22,277 nt of DNA from a virus, in IMG/VR virus record IMGVR_UViG_3300030685_000099, positions 1 to 22,277 of that record. The stretch is one strand, 5' to 3'. The notes beneath the pieces were generated by a model. That model was not told the origin of the DNA and searched no databases. It saw only the letters and a list, made by a program, of their open reading frames with translations. How positions within the stretch are numbered: position 1 is the first letter of the stretch; every line of letters begins with the position of its first letter. Made by a program: the position numbers and the translations under genes. This document shows, piece after piece, positions 1 through 6,803 of this stretch.

Positions 1-191
1 CAAAAGTAGCAGGGATTGACATGCATGCAATAAACTGCAGTATTAGTCGTAAGACATCCATTCCACAACAAACTCTTTTTGCAGGACACATCCAGAACGC
101 TAAAACAATCGTAAGAGATTACAGATTAAGGGCGGCTAAGGAAATCCACACAGGCAAAATAATAGAAGAGCAATCAGAAATAAAGGTATGA
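1..191 (+). CDS. C-terminal end of an unknown protein (5' partial)
   Basis: An open frame with codons starting at base 3 runs without a stop from the window edge to TGA at 189-191, giving about 62 residues. The tail is mixed and basic, with a helix-like stretch rich in Arg, Ala and Lys near the end. No motif is recognised. Its stop overlaps the start of the next gene in an ATGA arrangement (ATG 188-190, TGA 189-191), which suggests translational coupling and supports the frame as real coding sequence. The true start lies outside the window. Confidence 0.6.
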   Translation, partial: KVAGIDMHAINCSISRKTSIPQQTLFAGHIQNAKTIVRDYRLRAAKEIHTGKIIEEQSEIKV

Positions 192-775
192 CAGGGCTAA
201 TAGACACATCAACTCTAATCATAGGAAATTACTATGCATTAGTATGGTTTGATTTTGTATTCATTGGCAAATTAGAAGGATTCGAGAGAAGACATGCATA
301 TAAACTAGAACAGAGAATAAAAAAAGGAAAATTAAAGACTATAAATAGCGAACCAGTAATGGAGCGGATAGATTTAGGTCCGCAATATGATGTTTTAATT
401 TTCTCTAGCGACATACCATTCAAATCAGATCGAGGAATAATGACACAGATGTTCAATAATACACAATCAAAGAAACAATTTTATTTCACAAATCCAATAA
501 TATTTCGATCAAATGTAATAAATACAGCAGATTGGATAATCAAAAAATTAACAGATATTCGAATGAACATAGTATCAGAGCAAAATCTGAACATAAACTT
601 AAAAATACTCGAAAGTATGCTATTAAAAGATTGGACGTCGACTAGAGACCAAAAAAAAGAAATAAAATTAATAATGGAAATGATTAAAATGAAAGGAACT
701 GAAATTATCCTTGAAAAGCAAATAAAATGGGAAGAGCATTGTGAATTTCAAGTATCACAATTACCATTCGACTAA
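188..775 (+). CDS. Hypothetical phage protein, 195 aa
   Basis: The ORF starts at the ATG that overlaps the previous stop and ends at TAA 773-775. The N-terminal 30 residues are hydrophobic and aromatic (a YYALVWFDFVFIG stretch at about 15-27) and could form a buried strand pair or a weak membrane segment. The rest is charged and rich in Lys, Ile and Asn. No catalytic motif is visible. Tight packing with the genes on both sides, including an overlap upstream and a 1-nt gap downstream, places it in a polycistronic early-type cluster. Function unknown. Confidence 0.65.
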   Translation: MTGLIDTSTLIIGNYYALVWFDFVFIGKLEGFERRHAYKLEQRIKKGKLKTINSEPVMERIDLGPQYDVLIFSSDIPFKSDRGIMTQMFNNTQSKKQFYFTNPIIFRSNVINTADWIIKKLTDIRMNIVSEQNLNINLKILESMLLKDWTSTRDQKKEIKLIMEMIKMKGTEIILEKQIKWEEHCEFQVSQLPFD

Positions 776-776
776 T

Positions 777-905
777 ATGAGGAAAAAAATAATAAGACTA
801 AAAGACAAACCATTGCTAGAATGTTTGAAAGATGCAGGATATTTAATCTTCCAAAATTACAATCACAAAGCAAAAATCATGTTTAAATTTTTCAAATATG
901 ATTGA
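777..905 (+). CDS. Small hypothetical protein, 42 aa
   Basis: A short ORF begins at ATG 777-779, one base after the preceding stop, and ends at TGA 903-905. It overlaps the start of the phosphoesterase gene (ATG 898-900) by 8 nt. It fills the only gap in an otherwise gapless gene string, which is the main reason to call it. The peptide is basic at both ends (MRKKIIRLKDK at the start) with a Tyr/Phe-rich second half. No family is recognised, and a non-coding spacer remains possible. Confidence 0.45.
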   Translation: MRKKIIRLKDKPLLECLKDAGYLIFQNYNHKAKIMFKFFKYD

Positions 906-1422
906 TGTAGGATTCATTGGAGATTTGCATTTAGGGCACCAAGCAATTGCAAAAGCCCGAGGGTTTGATGACCTCGGAGACTATCACGAATATGTGATAA
1001 AACAATATAATTCAGTACTACATGCAAGATCATTAGTATACCTACTTGGAGACAATTCATTCGAAAAAACAACATACTATCATTTGTTAGATAGGTTAAT
1101 AGGAAGAAAAATTCAAGTTGGAGGAAATCATGATTTAGCAAAACATATACATGAATTATTAAAATATGTAGAAGCAGTAGGAGGAGCAGTAGAATACAAA
1201 GGCTGCATATTAACTCACATGCCAATACATAAACAAGAAATGTCAAGATTTAGAATAAATATTCACGCTCATTTGCATGAAGAAACAATCAAATTATTGA
1301 CATATACACCATTGGAAGTCAAAGTAGAAATAACAGAAGACCCTAAATATTTCTGTGCGAGCTGGGATAGATTAAATGGTATACCAATTTCATTAGAACA
1401 AATACTAGCAACAAAACAATAA
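898..1422 (+). CDS. Calcineurin-like metallophosphoesterase, 174 aa
   Basis: The protein shows the ordered metal-binding motifs of the calcineurin-like phosphoesterase superfamily: GDLH at residues 8-11, GDN at 51-53, GNHD at 76-79, LTHMPIH at 105-111 and a final HAHLH at 123-127. These residues normally bind two metal ions and hydrolyse phosphomono- or diesters. At 174 residues it is a minimal single-domain member, like phage and YfcE-type small phosphoesterases. The substrate cannot be read from sequence; a nucleotide or nucleic-acid end is plausible for a phage. The start at 898 puts the first metal motif at the usual distance from the N terminus. It belongs to the same tight plus-strand string as its neighbours. 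Confidence 0.88.
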   Translation: MIDVGFIGDLHLGHQAIAKARGFDDLGDYHEYVIKQYNSVLHARSLVYLLGDNSFEKTTYYHLLDRLIGRKIQVGGNHDLAKHIHELLKYVEAVGGAVEYKGCILTHMPIHKQEMSRFRINIHAHLHEETIKLLTYTPLEVKVEITEDPKYFCASWDRLNGIPISLEQILATKQ

Positions 1423-1439
1423 TTAAAACCACTATCAAA

Positions 1440-1949
1440 ATGGGACAAATAAAATGTAAACGGGCAATGCGCCGTATATCGAATCAATCGGAAGCATTAA
1501 CAGTAATAGCATGTGGGTGTAAATTTCCACGAATAGAAAAGATTACTGAAAAGAAAAAGAAAGTCGAATCAACCCGTATTGGTAAAAAAGTGCGAGCATT
1601 CAAACCTGGAGAGTTACTCAAAGTATGGAATACCTGTGGAATACCAGGATCGATAACAAAAATAGCAGCATATGCAATCCATCAATTGGACGCAATGAAA
1701 CCAGCTGAAAAAGCAAAAACAAAAGCCGTAATAGCTAAATTCAAAGCCGGTAAAGAAAATAGATTTACCAGGTGGATGTCGGCTACAAGCAGCCCAAAGA
1801 AAGTGAGCAAGCGCGCGCCAAAAGGAACTTTACCAAAAGTAAAAGAACCTATAGCAGTGCACCAATTCATTCCAAAGAATGAAAAGAAGCGCATTGAGGC
1901 AGCGAGAATAAGGCGATGCAAAATGGCTAAATTGGCTAAAGCGGCATAA
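1440..1949 (+). CDS. Highly basic hypothetical protein, 169 aa
   Basis: The start ATG is preceded directly by TATCAAA, a context shared with two other genes in the window. The product is strongly basic throughout, with Lys/Arg clusters near residues 7-12, 33-52 and 130-165, and an Ala/Lys-rich C terminus. An N-terminal CGC and a later single Cys do not make an obvious zinc site. The composition suggests nucleic-acid binding or a virion- or DNA-packing protein, but no family is recognised. It lies directly upstream of the split tRNA gene; a short hairpin (GTGCG/CGCAC) at about 1962-1980 separates them. Confidence 0.65.
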   Translation: MGQIKCKRAMRRISNQSEALTVIACGCKFPRIEKITEKKKKVESTRIGKKVRAFKPGELLKVWNTCGIPGSITKIAAYAIHQLDAMKPAEKAKTKAVIAKFKAGKENRFTRWMSATSSPKKVSKRAPKGTLPKVKEPIAVHQFIPKNEKKRIEAARIRRCKMAKLAKAA

Positions 1950-1989
1950 ACAATAAGAGGGGTGCGACTCTATAACGCACAAAATTAAT

Positions 1990-2024
1990 GGTCTAATAGC
2001 TCAGTTGAATAGAGCAACACCCTT
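1990..2024 (+). tRNA. 5' half of an interrupted class I tRNA gene (Lys-like body)
   Basis: This holds the acceptor strand GGTCTAA (1990-1996), T8 A9, a D-arm GCTC/GAGC (1999-2002, 2012-2015), anticodon stem ACACC (2017-2021) and the start of the loop, CTT (2022-2024). The sequence then changes to an A-run and a terminator hairpin. Its partner is at 2755-2789: the anticodon stem pairs 5/5 and the acceptor 7/7 (two G-U) with that half. The Lys-like label rests on overall resemblance, mainly of the 3' half, and is not certain, since the anticodon itself is at the break. Confidence 0.8.
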
Positions 2025-2035
2025 AAAAACAAAAA

Positions 2036-2062
2036 AAGTCATACTAATTTGTAGTATGACTT
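2036..2062 (-). terminator. Rho-independent terminator for the HNH gene
   Basis: A perfect 11-bp stem (2036-2046 with 2052-2062) with a 5-nt loop is followed, on the minus strand, by a run of seven T. There is no T-run on the plus side. It therefore ends minus-strand transcription from the HNH gene, after that transcript has passed antisense through the tRNA-Arg gene. Confidence 0.8.
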
Positions 2063-2066
2063 AAAT

Positions 2067-2140
2067 GTACCTGTAGTTCAACTGGATAGAATCTCGCTCT
2101 TCTACAGCGATGGTTGGAGGATCGTGCCCTCCCAGGTATA
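2067..2140 (+). tRNA. tRNA-Arg, anticodon TCT
   Basis: A full cloverleaf can be drawn. The acceptor GTACCTG (2067-2073) pairs with CAGGTAT (2133-2139), discriminator A is 2140, and the D-arm is GTTC/GAAT with a GG-containing loop. The anticodon stem TCGCT/AGCGA encloses loop CTTCTAC (anticodon TCT), and the T-arm is GGAGG/CCTCC. The T-loop reads ATCGTGC instead of the canonical TTCGAAT type, which is unusual. CCA is not encoded. The anticodon reads AGA, a common codon in this AT-rich sequence. The gene lies inside the insertion that splits the other tRNA. Confidence 0.87.
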
Positions 2141-2653
2141 CTATGCGGCTTTAATATTGTTAACAATTAAATTATCATTATCAAATTCCCAATGACAATT
2201 TGGACATAATTGAATCAAATTTTCATAGGAGTTAACATCTTTAAGTTTTGAATCTAAAGAAAATGAATGGATTGGCTTTATATGACAGAGTTCAACATGT
2301 TTTTTATACCCACAATTAGCACACGGCAAAGAGGATAAATCCTTAAACCAAGAACGAGCTAATTGGCGAATATGAACATGCTTAGAACTGGAATGTAATT
2401 TCTTTATGCATTCTCTTTCAGAATATTCAAATAAAGTATTATTTAATAATGCTTCTTTTTGATTAGACAAATGATTTTGATAGCAATCCTCACAAAGAAG
2501 ACTTCTATAGTTTCTAACAATATTATCGCACCTTGAGCATTTTTTAGCAATCTTTCTTTTAGGATGAAGTTTGCCATTTAAAGCATTTGCACAAGATTTG
2601 CAACAAAATTTAGGATTTTTGGTTTCAATACCACAATTTTCACAGATATTCAT
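2141..2653 (-). CDS. HNH endonuclease with zinc-binding cysteines, 170 aa
   Basis: The C-terminal half carries an HNH nuclease core: a CANCG knuckle, then LCHIKPIHSF with the catalytic His, an NLIQLCPNCH segment with the Asn and second zinc knuckle, and a final His/Asp-rich end. The N-terminal half has several further Cys pairs (CENC, CCKSC, CSRC, CEDC) that look like one or two zinc ribbons for DNA recognition. This fits free-standing or intron-type homing endonucleases of phages. It is on the opposite strand to all neighbours, ends immediately after the tRNA-Arg, and lies between the halves of a broken tRNA gene. An AT-rich leader with a TATAAT-like box (complement of 2685-2690) precedes it, but no convincing -35 was found. 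Confidence 0.88.
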   Translation of the reverse strand: MNICENCGIETKNPKFCCKSCANALNGKLHPKRKIAKKCSRCDNIVRNYRSLLCEDCYQNHLSNQKEALLNNTLFEYSERECIKKLHSSSKHVHIRQLARSWFKDLSSLPCANCGYKKHVELCHIKPIHSFSLDSKLKDVNSYENLIQLCPNCHWEFDNDNLIVNNIKAA

Positions 2654-2754
2654 ATTACATTCAAATTAATGAGTTGATTTATATATTATATAACGTATTT
2701 GAATAGAGAAATGTTTTATTGAAACCAAATTATTTTAACAAAGTTTTTAAAAAA

Positions 2755-2789
2755 GGTGTGGGTCGCAGGTTTGAATCCTGCTTGGATCA
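2755..2789 (+). tRNA. 3' half of the interrupted class I tRNA gene
   Basis: This holds the anticodon stem 3' strand GGTGT (2755-2759), a five-base variable region, T-arm GCAGG/CCTGC (2765-2769, 2777-2781) with loop TTTGAAT, acceptor TTGGATC (2782-2788) and discriminator A. The acceptor matches the 5' half at 1990-1996 with only G-U wobbles, so the two pieces are one gene. It is preceded by TTTTT and six A. Joining any A-only junction to the 5' half gives the loop CTTAAAA, that is anticodon TAA, not a Lys anticodon. Confidence 0.8.
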
Positions 2790-2810
2790 CAATTATTAAT
2801 AATCTAAACT

Positions 2811-3230
2811 ATGAAAGTATCATTTGATTTCGATTCAACATTATCAATTGATATAGTTGAACAATACGCAAAAGAATTAATCGAGCAAGGACATGAAATA
2901 TGGATTGTAACATCAAGATTTAAATATTTTGACAAATCAAGAAATAAAGTAAATAATTCAGATCTTTATGAAGTTGCAGATAGAATAGGGATTAAAGAAG
3001 ACCATATACATTTTTGTGAAATGGAGAACAAATCCGAATTCTTAAAAGACAAAGAGTTTTTGTGGCATTTAGATGATGATGCAATTGAATTATCATTTAT
3101 AAGAACAGACACAACAGTATTCCCCATTTGGAGATATCAAGGAATTAATTGGAAACAACAATGCCAAGACTTACTAAGAATATTAACAAACAAATTTAAA
3201 CCAAGTCAAATAAAATTAATTACTTTATGA
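2811..3230 (+). CDS. HAD-like phosphatase, 139 aa
   Basis: The N terminus reads FDFDSTLS, the DxD motif I of the haloacid dehalogenase superfamily (nucleophile Asp near residue 6, acid Asp near 8). IVTSR follows at about 32-36 (motif II), and WHLDDDA near residue 85-91 supplies the motif IV acidic residues. A Lys candidate for motif III lies between. HAD hydrolases act on phosphate monoesters; phage members include 5'-nucleotidases and the 3'-phosphatase half of polynucleotide kinases, but the substrate is not shown here. The gene lies just downstream of the restored tRNA 3' end with a 21-nt gap. Confidence 0.82.
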   Translation: MKVSFDFDSTLSIDIVEQYAKELIEQGHEIWIVTSRFKYFDKSRNKVNNSDLYEVADRIGIKEDHIHFCEMENKSEFLKDKEFLWHLDDDAIELSFIRTDTTVFPIWRYQGINWKQQCQDLLRILTNKFKPSQIKLITL

Positions 3231-3576
3231 AGACAAATCAAAACCACTTTAAACCCTCAAGGTTTAACAAAAAACAGGACTGTGTCATGGTGGTAATAGA
3301 ACGACAGTAAGGGGGGATGACTTAGCCTTGATCAGCTTTCCCCCTACAAATAAATTACATTAATGCAGAGAATTTTGGGAAAACCATTGTTGAGATACTA
3401 CTGAAATAGAAATATTTATAAGTAGCAAGTAATAGAAATATGAAAAACATGGCAATAATGTAATTGTAAAAAAGTATCACTCGCAGTAAAAAGCAATACG
3501 GAGTCCCCTAAAAGATACAAAGGTGTTATGTAGAAATACACGGAGTTATAATGCCAAAAAAAATAAATTCAAGAAT
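3231..3576 (+). ncRNA. Structured intergenic region upstream of the sigma gene
   Basis: No gene is evident. A perfect 7-bp hairpin lies at 3248-3266. A G6/C5 stem (3311-3316 with 3340-3344) encloses a small AGC/GCT hairpin. A long pairing joins 3353-3366 to 3452-3465 (13 of 14 positions paired, one A-A mismatch) around an 85-nt interior with a CTACT/AGTAG stem. This last pairing is too long to be likely by chance in so short a stretch. It could be a small RNA, or a leader that controls the sigma factor. Confidence 0.5.
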
Positions 3577-4125
3577 ATGAATTCAAACGAAACGATTGAA
3601 GCGGCCAAAAATGGGTCGCAGAAAGCATTCACTAAGTTATACAATGCATACCATAAAACAGTATACAACTGTATATATAACATAGTGAAGAACACAGATG
3701 TAGCTGATGATTTATTATCGGAAACATTTTTAAAAGCCTTTAAAAACATAAACAAATTTGTAGAAAACATTTCATTTGAAATGTGGCTTAAGACAATTGC
3801 CAATCACCATAGTATTGATTTTATTCGAAGCACGAATAGAAATCGAAATGATGTGTATATTGACGATGAACAAATGTCTGAGTTTATTTATACTGATAAT
3901 AGTAATCCAGAAAAGGATATGATTAAAAAGGAAGAATACAAACAATTTGAGAATGCATTAAAAGGGTTAGGAGATCGATCAAGAGAGGTGCTTACTTATA
4001 GATATCAAAAAGGGTTGAGTTACAGGGAGATAGCTGAAAAACTTAACTTAAACATTGGTACCATAAAGCACTATATCCATCGATATAAGAAAGTTTTAAT
4101 ATCAAATATTAACCAATTAAAGTAA
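3577..4125 (+). CDS. ECF-like sigma-70 family RNA polymerase sigma factor, 182 aa
   Basis: Two domains are visible. Sigma region 2 (about 15-88) includes the core-binding helix DDLLSETFLKAF at 44-55 and the following WLKTIANHHSIDFIR segment for -10 recognition. Sigma region 4 (about 125-175) has a helix-turn-helix with LSYREIAEKLNLNIGTIKHY. Regions 1 and 3 are absent, as in ECF sigma factors. The ATG at 3577 is chosen over an upstream GTG at 3523 because the extra 18 residues are non-domain sequence and region 2 begins right after the ATG. It would redirect host RNA polymerase to a phage or host gene class. A small membrane protein gene follows 6 nt later. Confidence 0.9.
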   Translation: MNSNETIEAAKNGSQKAFTKLYNAYHKTVYNCIYNIVKNTDVADDLLSETFLKAFKNINKFVENISFEMWLKTIANHHSIDFIRSTNRNRNDVYIDDEQMSEFIYTDNSNPEKDMIKKEEYKQFENALKGLGDRSREVLTYRYQKGLSYREIAEKLNLNIGTIKHYIHRYKKVLISNINQLK

Positions 4126-4131
4126 AACAAA

Positions 4132-4551
4132 ATGAAACTGAGAAATCAATTCTTGTTGCGGATAGGCAAAGCCATCGGTAGCACACTTGCAGTAGCTTTA
4201 TTGGGCATAGGAGTAGGAAATTTTACACAGAACAATGAAACATTATTAGTTAAAGCTCCAATGACCGGAATGGGTCAAGAAGTTTATTCAATGACTAATG
4301 ATAATTTTGTAGCTCAGCAGGAATTTATTACTCCAATTGGGGTCGTCTCAAAAGTAATAACGTATACTCAATCAATTACTAATTTAGTAGCTGAGCTCCC
4401 ACAGGGAATTGAGATGAATGCCTGTTATTTTGAAGGTAGACGGCTTGGAGAAATCCTTTTATCCAATAAAAAGCCAAATATGCCCGGAGTCCACAGAATT
4501 TCAATAGGGAAAAACCCTAGAGGAGATACAATAAAACCTAATACGAGCTAA
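4132..4551 (+). CDS. Small membrane-anchored or exported hypothetical protein, 139 aa
   Basis: The N terminus is basic (MKLRNQFLLR), followed by a hydrophobic stretch at about 12-31, rich in Ala, Leu and Gly, that could be a signal peptide or single membrane anchor. The rest is polar, with no zinc-binding anti-sigma signature or FecR-like motif visible. It starts 6 nt after the sigma factor stop, so the two are surely co-transcribed. ECF sigma genes often sit next to a membrane anti-sigma gene, so that role is a natural guess, but nothing in the sequence beyond position and the membrane segment supports it. Confidence 0.65.
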   Translation: MKLRNQFLLRIGKAIGSTLAVALLGIGVGNFTQNNETLLVKAPMTGMGQEVYSMTNDNFVAQQEFITPIGVVSKVITYTQSITNLVAELPQGIEMNACYFEGRRLGEILLSNKKPNMPGVHRISIGKNPRGDTIKPNTS

Positions 4552-4626
4552 CTAGAATAAGTTAGAAACAGAAAGCTGTAGGTCAGCAAAAAATCGTATT
4601 ATCTATTATTATTTATCAAAAATAAA

Positions 4627-4631
4627 GGAGG
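4627..4631 (+). promoter_or_regulatory. Strong Shine-Dalgarno site GGAGG
   Basis: GGAGG lies 8 nt before the ATG at 4640. Most starts in the window lack such a site and have only an A-rich CAAAATG context, so this gene and the one at 8773 appear to use a different initiation mode or higher expression. Confidence 0.7.
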
Positions 4632-4639
4632 ACAAAAAA

Positions 4640-5662
4640 ATGAAAAATTTGAGCATGGATATGAAAGACATGCTAGAGTACCGAAAAATATTGGAACGGA
4701 AACGGGACAAGCTATTAACGGACTTTGGAGATCAGGATGCCAGGTATCAACGGATACAACGGCAATGTGACATTATGGATGTCGTATTCGACACAGTGTG
4801 GGTGGCATCAGTATTGGAGGTTGCCCCACAATTTGCAGCATTAACAGGAAGAGATTTCGATCTACCATCGCTAACGCTAGCAATTGGAGAATTTAGTTCA
4901 GCCACGATAAAAGATGACACGCAAGTGAAAATCGACTTCAAGGCAGCGGCAGTAGATACTGAAGCAGAACCAGTAGAAAACAAAGAAGTTACAACGAAGA
5001 CTCCGGAGGTCAGCAAACCAGCTGAAGACGTGGCGGACTTTGTTGTAGAGATACAGAAAATGTTATCTAAAAGTTTCGCAAAAAATATCGAGCCTGCAAT
5101 CGAACTCTATTTGAAAGGTACAGGTAAAAAGATCCTTCCGGCTGATGCATGGACGGAGATTAAAGACTTGTTAACGGATAACAAACTAATCAAGGGATGG
5201 GACATTTATGTAGCAAACCAATTTAGAATGGCAAATCCATTAGCAGCATTTCTGGCTATCAAAAAGTGGGTTCCTACATGGAACGATGTTGAAATCGGCA
5301 GAATAGCCGAAGATGCACTAAAACGCGTTTTGGCAGACAGAGAGCACAACACACCATCAGTCATAAAGCAATTGGAAATGATGATGGAAATGGAGCCAAC
5401 TAAAGATCAAAAAGATTTGTGGATCAATAATCCTCAAAACAAAAATGCTCTTGAAGTTTTGCTCCATATAAACAACAACTATCCAATTGCAAAAAGCAAA
5501 GCTGAAAAAGCCGAGCTAGAAGCAGCGTTGAATGCGGATAAAAAAGCATTTGAAAAGGCTGCAAAACGGATGATTGCTTGCATGAATCCAAACGTACGCC
5601 TCGGAATGGAGAAATCGTATGGCCGTATACCCTATGTAGAGAAAGGGTATCCTGAAGCTTAA
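4640..5662 (+). CDS. Hypothetical phage protein, 340 aa
   Basis: The N-terminal 40 residues are charged and heptad-like (EYRKILERKRDKLL) and probably helical. A low-complexity linker rich in Thr, Glu, Pro and Val (about 100-130) separates this from a mostly helical C-terminal domain with Lys/Glu-rich helices at about 280-310. No catalytic motif was recognised. It has one of only two classical Shine-Dalgarno sites in the window and somewhat higher GC and more mixed codon use than the AT-rich small genes, so it may be strongly expressed, perhaps as a structural or scaffold-like protein. That role is inference only. Confidence 0.7.
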   Translation: MKNLSMDMKDMLEYRKILERKRDKLLTDFGDQDARYQRIQRQCDIMDVVFDTVWVASVLEVAPQFAALTGRDFDLPSLTLAIGEFSSATIKDDTQVKIDFKAAAVDTEAEPVENKEVTTKTPEVSKPAEDVADFVVEIQKMLSKSFAKNIEPAIELYLKGTGKKILPADAWTEIKDLLTDNKLIKGWDIYVANQFRMANPLAAFLAIKKWVPTWNDVEIGRIAEDALKRVLADREHNTPSVIKQLEMMMEMEPTKDQKDLWINNPQNKNALEVLLHINNNYPIAKSKAEKAELEAALNADKKAFEKAAKRMIACMNPNVRLGMEKSYGRIPYVEKGYPEA

Positions 5663-5718
5663 TCCGCTCAGGAAAAAGGATTTTCTACGTGTATTTATCA
5701 AAAATATTCAAAAAACAA

Positions 5719-6123
5719 ATGAAAAAACTGATTTTCCGGACTGTTTACTTTTTATGTGTATTACTCGCAGGTTATACATATGGGAACACAACAAGAACAA
5801 CAGTCCAGTCCATGGATTCAAATTTGAACCCAGACGAACAAGTAGAAACAGTTTTAGCACGGGCATATAATCCGTCTTTTGATTTTGACGAATTCTTAAA
5901 GCTTCGATGGCTTAATGTTACTGTCGAAAAGAATTTGGGCGAAATAGTCGTCAATGCAAAACAAATAGATTGGTCTCGACCTAATTTCAAAATTAATGGA
6001 GAATGGGATACTACCCCAGAATCACTATACGAGGAAATAAAACGCCTCGAGGAATGTAACATTATTGAAGAAACCGAGTTTGAGACTTATGTTAAAACTT
6101 ATTGGGAAAATTCCCAATCTTGA
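5719..6123 (+). CDS. Hypothetical exported or membrane-anchored protein, 134 aa
   Basis: The start at ATG 5719 (context AAAACAAATG) gives MKKLIFRTVYFLCVLLAGY, a typical short basic n-region plus hydrophobic core, hence a probable signal peptide or membrane anchor. An upstream GTG at 5689 would add ten residues and spoil this pattern. The mature part is acidic, with WDTTPESLYEEIKRLEE near the C terminus suggesting a helix. No family is recognised. The gene is followed by the next ORF after 2 nt, so they form one transcription unit. Confidence 0.62.
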   Translation: MKKLIFRTVYFLCVLLAGYTYGNTTRTTVQSMDSNLNPDEQVETVLARAYNPSFDFDEFLKLRWLNVTVEKNLGEIVVNAKQIDWSRPNFKINGEWDTTPESLYEEIKRLEECNIIEETEFETYVKTYWENSQS

Positions 6124-6125
6124 TT

Positions 6126-6470
6126 ATGACACAACAAATGCAACAACTTCGCATGATAAATGCGAGATTATCAGGTCTACAAAAGACTAAAGAGGATGTA
6201 GCGAGAATACTGTACACAGATGTACGAGGGGATATCTTCCTCGAAAATCCGCTCAAGGAAACCCTCAACCGACTCAACGGGAAAATAATGAGCAAAAAAG
6301 TCGCAATAAACAGTGTCGTAAATTCCATACCAGGATACAGTATATATATTCATAGAAGAATATCGTATATATTTCCGGAAGAACTAAAAGCAGGCCTAAT
6401 AGATATATCATTGGCAGAAGATGGTAGCTCTATACTAGACCTGGAAACAGGCGAAATTGTTTCCAAATAA
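6126..6470 (+). CDS. Hypothetical protein, 114 aa
   Basis: The ORF starts at ATG 6126, just after the preceding TGA (6121-6123). A longer reading from TTG 6102 would overlap the upstream gene and is less likely. The N-terminal two thirds look helical and basic (QQMQQLRMINARLSGLQ, then a Lys/Arg-rich stretch). The C terminus has an acidic SLAEDGSSILDLETGEIV segment. No motif is recognised. It is the last gene before the 2.3-kb noncoding region, whose transcript could begin as read-through from this operon. Confidence 0.6.
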   Translation: MTQQMQQLRMINARLSGLQKTKEDVARILYTDVRGDIFLENPLKETLNRLNGKIMSKKVAINSVVNSIPGYSIYIHRRISYIFPEELKAGLIDISLAEDGSSILDLETGEIVSK

Positions 6471-6765
6471 AAATCGATCGGATCAAACCGGCACCGCAGA
6501 CAACGCGGTCTAAATCAGGTGCTCGCTCACTCATCGAACCAGCGAGGTAAAAGAATTAAAGGGAGTAATCGAGCTATAAGCATAGGAACCTTATAAGCAG
6601 AGCAGCAGTAATCGAAACATGATTATGAGCGGGCCAAAAAAACAGAGACTAACGTAATAATATGTGAGGGCGTCCTCTTTCGGCGAGAAGCATAGTATTA
6701 TATGTCATAGTTAAGCGGCTGGGGACTGTCGCATTACAAAATGTCCAAAAAATGATGATTGATGG

Positions 6766-6777
6766 TAATACGTATTA
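6766..6777. repeat. Perfect 12-nt palindrome
   Basis: TAATACGTATTA reads the same on both strands. As a palindrome without a loop it suits a dimeric DNA-binding protein or RNA-RNA dimerisation better than an RNA hairpin. Confidence 0.5.
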
Positions 6778-6787
6778 GCAGCCATGA

Positions 6788-6803
6788 TCCTTAAATGGAG
6801 AAA
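6788..6803 (+). repeat. Noncoding repeat copy 1 (TCCTTAAATGGAGAAA)
   Basis: This matches 15 of 16 positions with the sequence at 7975-7990. It is the clearest internal repeat seen in the giant noncoding region and may mark a repeated RNA motif or protein-binding site. Confidence 0.5.

Noticed and set aside
2025-2754. A self-splicing group I intron in the tRNA gene
   Set aside because: Position and HNH gene fit, but apart from the tRNA-Arg and HNH gene only about 140 nt remain, too little for a group I core, and no terminal G lies at a border giving a 7-nt loop.
4132-4551. Classical anti-sigma factor
   Set aside because: Position and membrane segment fit, but no zinc-binding His/Cys motif or FecR-like domain is visible, so only the neutral description is kept.
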